Origin: Membranipora membranacea
Lineage: Eukaryota; Bryozoa; Gymnolaemata; Cheilostomatida; Membraniporidae
Length of the DNA stretch: 64,000 bases
NCBI GenBank assembly: GCA_914767715.1
Contig: OU612069.1
Span: 4,092,001-4,156,000, forward strand
Direction of reading: 5' to 3'
Below the pieces are notes generated by a model, which worked only from the letters and a program-made list of their open reading frames with translations, did no database searches and was not told where the DNA came from. Every line of letters starts with the position of its first letter. Position 1 is the first letter of the stretch. Below, piece by piece: positions 58,852-64,000 of this stretch. Made by a program: the position numbers and the translations under genes.

Positions 58852-60510
58852 CTGTTTAAAAGATAAAAATATATTTACTTTCAATCATAATGAGCGTTGC
58901 CGACATGGGGATGAACTTTTAGTCATGACTAGACAAGTGCAAGGTACAGTGAGTGGTATGGTGGGTTGGCCAAGGTTGCACAAGAAGATACAAATGTGTT
59001 GATATTTGGGGAAAATGGCGCAGTCATTGCAGCCTCGCCCTCAAGGCACACACTATTTCACCGCCACGATGTGGTGAGTGACAAACACTTGTGATTTTAT
59101 CCAAAATTTTTTAAGCCAACTAATGACTGAGTACTAAATTGTGAGTTTGTTACTCGCAGCAGGGCCAAATGATAGCAAGTATCACAACACCCGCTATCCC
59201 AACAAATTAAAGAAAAAGTTTACTTTTATTTCTTTTTCGATGAAATGCAATGTTATGTAGAATAATAAGTCATTCTTTCGTTTGTTATTTATCACTTCTG
59301 TTGTGACAGCCCATGACCACCCTATTAATTTGATCAAAATTGTAGCGCTGATTGTTTTTCATTCTTTTGCTAATCTGCTAACCAATTTCAACATAAGACC
59401 ACCTCCAGTATGCAGTGAATTTATTACTTTGTGAGGCCTTATGCTGTTCTCTAGGCTTTGGGAGTCAAGGTTCAACCCTGAACCCCGTATCGGGGGGTTG
59501 TGGGGGGGGGGCTTACAGCGCTTTTCCCAAAGCTGAGAATAATTGATATGACACTGCGCTGCACAGGATACTCAATGATGGCAGGTTCACATTCATCATT
59601 GAACTTGGGAAATTTTAAGTTCGATAGGCCACATAATCGTGAAAACACCGTCATTTCGCTCTATTTTTCAGTAACAAAGTTTTCTTATTCAATGGTAATC
59701 GGCTACATTTAGTTATTTTTACAGGATAATACACCCTTGGCATCGTAACTTTTAACATAATATTACTTGATAGAGTTAAAAGTCTCAGATTATCACTATC
59801 AAAAAACTTGTCTTCTTGAGTTACTGTACAAATTATTTTATTTTAAATTGAGGAGGACTAATAAATTTGCTAAATATAGTCTCATCATAATGCATTTTCG
59901 TTCTGGTCGATTTTCCTGCTAATTGCCAAAAATAGATATAATTAATTAAATTAATATTATGCCTCATTGATAACTTCCCTCTTACTAGGAAAGGTTGCTC
60001 CAACATAATAAAATGATAATAATAATAATGAAAATTTAAATAAAGATAATAATGATATATGTTTGTATTATGCACAAGTATCTTATTGGATTAATAAGTA
60101 TTGCCCCTCATGTTAATGGAAGATGACAACTCAATAGAGCGATCAAGGTGTAAGGTCATTGATACAATATCTGATAGTTATTTTGTATCAAGTTTACCCT
60201 GTTTACTTAACAAAGTTTGAAAAGGTTACAGTCCAGTAGATCTAGGATAGGCAAGATGTATTCCATCCCATAGAAAGATAAGTAAAGTAGATATTTCATG
60301 TCATCTTGGAAAAGCTCCATTGGGGTATGTACTGAAATCCGATAAGCTGCAAACCCAACATGAGGAGCATAGAGCACCATTGACAAGTGCTGCTTTACAC
60401 CCTCAAGGATTATTACTTTCCCTATGTTAATTATAGATCAGTTTTTGAGAATTGGCACCGGTATCGTAATATTTCGGATAGTTTTAATGACACATAATAT
60501 TATATCATAC

Positions 60511-60646
60511 CTAATTTCAATCCGGCAAAGTCGCAATTCAAATCCGTATGCAGCATTACTTTGAAGAGTATTAAGAAACCACATCACTTGCTGGTGTCTC
60601 GCTGAACATTGTTCCGGTATGTTGTTTATACTTGTCTTCCAAAATA
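60511..60646 (-). CDS. Candidate upstream LRR exon of the ROCO-caspase gene
   Basis: Open between an acceptor (AAATAG at 60652-60647) and a donor (GTATGA from 60510). It ends in phase 2, as the exon at 58851 needs. The join would read FELRLCRIEIS then LGQLTKLEVLDIRRN, a plausible continuous leucine-rich repeat. The preceding residues (FWKTSINNIPEQCSARHQQV) are not clearly LRR. This is inference from phase and local pattern only. Confidence 0.4.
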
Positions 60647-61734
60647 CTATTTCCAAGGTGGTATAGAAACATTGCGACAGCAGAAATCATATCCCATTAC
60701 ACTGATTATATTGGTTGAGAGGACAATCTAATGTTCTCAGATTATTGGAATGAGAAGTGTCACCATTATGAGGAGAGAAAGCACTGTACATTGTGACAGT
60801 TTTACGAAAAAAACATTACCACAATGCATTTAATTTTGAAAATCATCGGTGGCTATGAGGTGGTTGTCACGGCATTATAAAACAAACTTCATGGGATGAT
60901 CATAAAATAATTCTGTAGTGATAGAAGAACTGTGATGCTATAACATTGTTAACATTGAAAAATTTTTGATAGCATGATCATAACATCATTAAAGTGCTAA
61001 TTATAAGCTGTTTTCTCGCATTTAACAGTGATGTACCGTCATGTCAAAAATAATGTTTGACTAATACTTAGAACCAAAGATTCTGCTATATCTGAATCTG
61101 AACATTGTGATTACCATTCTGTATCCTATTAGGCAATAACCAAATCCCATCATTTACACACCATGTAATACTTGATAAAATTTTATGCAAAACAATGTCA
61201 CAATGTTCACCGTTTGCTGGGTTTTTGACCTGCATTTGTAACAAGAAGTCAAAAAGTTATGAGGTTCTGGAATATAGGGATCACAAAAATTCCCAGGGAT
61301 CAATTAGCATTTATAAACTTGGATTTTTAGCTTTTGATAGGTAAACTATAAAGATTAATCCCTTTTCTTTTATATCTACTGGTAGGAACACATAACAATT
61401 GTCTTAAACAAACTGATCACATGGATTTGTAAATAAAAGGCAGTATCACCATGTCTAGCATACTCTGCAAGTCCTCGTCGAAAAGGTAATGAAACTGCCA
61501 ACACAGGTCTCCAAAATTTAAATTCACACTTCTGTTTTTAAATTTTACTAATCGCAGTCACGTAGATATGTTGGTAGTTGGTTGTTTGACTGAACTAAAT
61601 ACAAAATCTTTATTTTCAGTTTTAACGCTTTGTATATTTGGTATTTTTTCAGGTCCTTGCCATCATTTTAAGGACAAATCCTCCACCTGTACCATTTAAA
61701 CATTTGTAAATATATTCAACTGTCAACAAATTGA

Positions 61735-61903
61735 TTATAAACCTAGACATGACACTATATGGATATTGAGGCACTGAGGGACTCAATTGTGGGCAACGTT
61801 ACGTCATTGGAAGGTGTAGAAGCAATGATGCTATCATTGATTTTCTGTCTACAATCCAGATTTTTTGTTCATAACTCGATCAATTTTGATCGGATTTTGA
61901 GAT
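61735..61903 (+). repeat. Dispersed repeat of about 170 bp, copy B
   Basis: Partner of 22627-22805, same orientation. It starts AAACCTAGACATGACACTATATGGA and ends with the same ATAACTCGATCAATTTTGAT block. The short open frame crossing it is not a gene. Confidence 0.85.
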
Positions 61904-64000
61904 TAAAAATTACAATAGATTTAGCAGCTCATCTCATTTACGCCATAAAAGATTTGGAACTCAGTGACCTGTTACCCCACAAATTTGATATACATATAGA
62001 AAGTCTTTTGTTCTGCTATGAAAAATCCACATGAAATTTAGAAGAATAGAAACAAAAGACAGTGGATATTCTAGTTTGTATCAACTGTTGTGTCTTTTGA
62101 TTGAAAGCCCAGCAGTTTTGAATTTGACACCCTATACTAGAATTAAATATAGATTTAATTTCACGCAGTTAAATTTTAATTTGATTCTGCAAGGTTTTGG
62201 TCTTTATATTTTTAAATATGCCTATCGTATACCATGCTCACTGAGTTAGAACTTTATCGACAGAGGACTGAGGACTAGGGGGTATAAAGATTCCTTAGCA
62301 AAACTTTTTAAATTGATGATAATCCAGAGCGGCAGAATTTCACTCAGGATGGCAGCATTAGAGCTGCAACAATTTAATATCCAACAATTTCCTCTACTCT
62401 TTTGTCTCTATGATACTTTTGAATTTCTTGCCACAAGCTGGTATTGCTGGTATGTCGGGTAGATGCAGTAGTGAATTTGCCTAGGGGACTTGACCCTACC
62501 AATTTTCAGCGTGTCAATTTTGAAAAACCTCTTGTTTTTAATTACCAAGTGCCCAGAGGGCCTCATTGTGAGATTAGTTGGAATTATGAATGGATTACGC
62601 TGGTTTACTTGGTGCAATAGCCAATTACCATGATTTTCCCCTTTGATCTGAGCAAATAACTATAGCCAACGTCACTAGGCACTGATTTTCTTCATCCTTG
62701 ATTTCAGTACACCAATCTACACATATTTAAAATTAAGACCAATAAAACGATGGTCTTTTATAAAAGACTCATGCAATAAAATTTGAGTCCATAATGGCAA
62801 ACAATATGATATGGTCTTCTACTCTAAAGCTCATCTGCAGGAGTGAACTCTCACTGCAGGAGCCATCGAATGTTCTCAGGGTTGACAATAGTAGGATAAT
62901 CTCATTTATTGAACCCACCATACACAGACCATTTATGAGAGATTTCACAAAGGAACATTACACAGGACAATTTTTTGTGTAAATACCTAGAGATAATAAT
63001 CAGCCTTCACTCTATTGTTTCTTTGGAGATTAGGCATCACATCCATTTTAAATTTAATGTAAATGAAATTATCCTAAGAAGACAGGAGACACCTATACTT
63101 GTTTAGGTGAACAAACTCAGAGTAGTTCTCACAAGATGATGTCTCAATAACAATAACCAACCCAGGTGAAATCAACAAGCGGAATTTATGGTTATGGTTA
63201 ATCTATCACATTTGGCCTATTTTAAAACTGGCAATATACAAAAAATGTAAACAATTTGTATTTAAGTGTTAACAGCTGAGAATAAATGTGTTTCCCTGAT
63301 CTGACAAGACACTAAGACTTGACGAGTTATCTTATAGGTATTAAAAAATTAAGAGTTTACTGTGATAACATTAACCCCCTTCAGGTGTACTGAAATGACT
63401 TAGGTAAGATTTCGAAGATTTCTGGTTCTTCTATCATACTTGAGTACTTTTTGTATTCTGCTTTCACAATTAAATTTTGGTTCCATTTTCATATTAGGAA
63501 CAATAATTTAAGTCGGCATTCAATAATCTGATATTATTTTAAGTGATGTCATGTTAGAAGACAAGACTACAGGTTCACATCAAATCATCATTGTGATATT
63601 AATATTGCATCATCGTATTGTGCTGAGTGTGAGGCTTCTACACGATTCAATCCCTTTCATTGTTTTAACCTTTTGTAAACAAAAGAATCCTTTATATGCT
63701 GAGCCTGATTTTTTTCAATAGAGGATAAATGTAGCATGTCAGCTTGCATCCAAAGTTTATAAGAGAAAACTGAGAATAAATTTTAAGAAATGCTGCATTA
63801 AATGAATGGAAAATGCGATAGAGTGACCCTAAATGATTCATCCATAGGCAACGTCACAACTAAGTCACACAAAAAATTTGACGCTTCTAGCATTTGTAGA
63901 AGTGAATTTTAATTGAATGATCTGGTTAATAAAAGATATTTTTTTGCCAACATTTCATCACGTTGTATGAAATTCATGATTTTTTGCATTCATTTCGTTT

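Larger units (their letters stand above)
58852..64000. other. Probable 5' introns and upstream DNA of the ROCO-caspase gene
   Basis: The exon ending at 58851 opens in phase 2 in the middle of a leucine-rich repeat, so upstream exons must exist. One candidate is listed at 60511-60646. A minus-strand stretch near 60715-60775 (SNNLRTLDCPLNQ) also looks LRR-like but could not be spliced. The rest is AT-rich without clear coding frames. It includes the dispersed repeat at 61735-61903. Confidence 0.45.

Noticed and set aside
61759-62249. Two plus-strand frames of 91 and 72 residues
   Set aside because: The first overlaps a dispersed repeat also present at 22627; the second has no domain or splice support.
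62408-62617. 69-residue minus-strand frame rich in Lys/Ile
   Set aside because: No splice-site support, no recognisable domain, and AT-rich surroundings; likely chance.

Overview
The window is nuclear DNA of an animal, most likely an invertebrate. It holds split genes with GT-AG introns, several families of short transposons and tRNA-derived SINEs, and no operons. A sponge, cnidarian or other early-branching animal would fit, but nothing in the sequence fixes the species. Exons were assembled by hand from reading frame, splice sites and intron phase, so gene ends and small exons are less certain than exon cores.

Layout: (1) 476-2779, plus: the last four exons of EIF2A. (2) 2780-6218: no gene, but a 550-bp inverted-repeat element with a 9-bp target duplication. 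(3) 6219-13414, plus: an eight-exon coiled-coil protein I cannot name. (4) 13669-13902: a SINE with a long target duplication. (5) 14336-15234, plus: a frameshifted TPR (kinesin-light-chain-type) gene remnant. (6) 16552-24882, minus: CFAP97, seven exons, complete. (7) 24883-28371: the divergent interval, holding a perfect 44-bp-arm palindrome and a large inverted-repeat element. (8) 28372-50984, plus: a gene of about 26 exons for a low-complexity nuclear-type protein of about 2,600 residues with RVSF and SILK motifs (PP1 docking), N-terminus unresolved. (9) 50985-54321: convergent intergenic DNA. (10) 54322-58851 (possibly on to 60646), minus: a gene joining leucine-rich repeats, a ROC GTPase, a COR domain and a complete caspase. 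(11) 58852-64000: probably its 5' introns and upstream DNA.

The outstanding item is the LRR-ROC-COR-caspase gene. Seven exons after the GTPase exon keep frame through every junction into a caspase p20 and p10 with the catalytic His and Cys present. It would put a GTPase switch and a death protease in one chain. The animal ROCO proteins I know (LRRK1/2, DAPK1, MFHAS1) carry kinase or Death domains or neither, not a caspase.

Across the introns there is an unusually readable record of mobile and tandem DNA: eight copies of one foldback element, three SINEs, paired dispersed repeats lying next to splice acceptors, and tandemly copied splice sites. The genes share no obvious pathway; CFAP97 and perhaps the coiled-coil gene suggest a ciliated animal.
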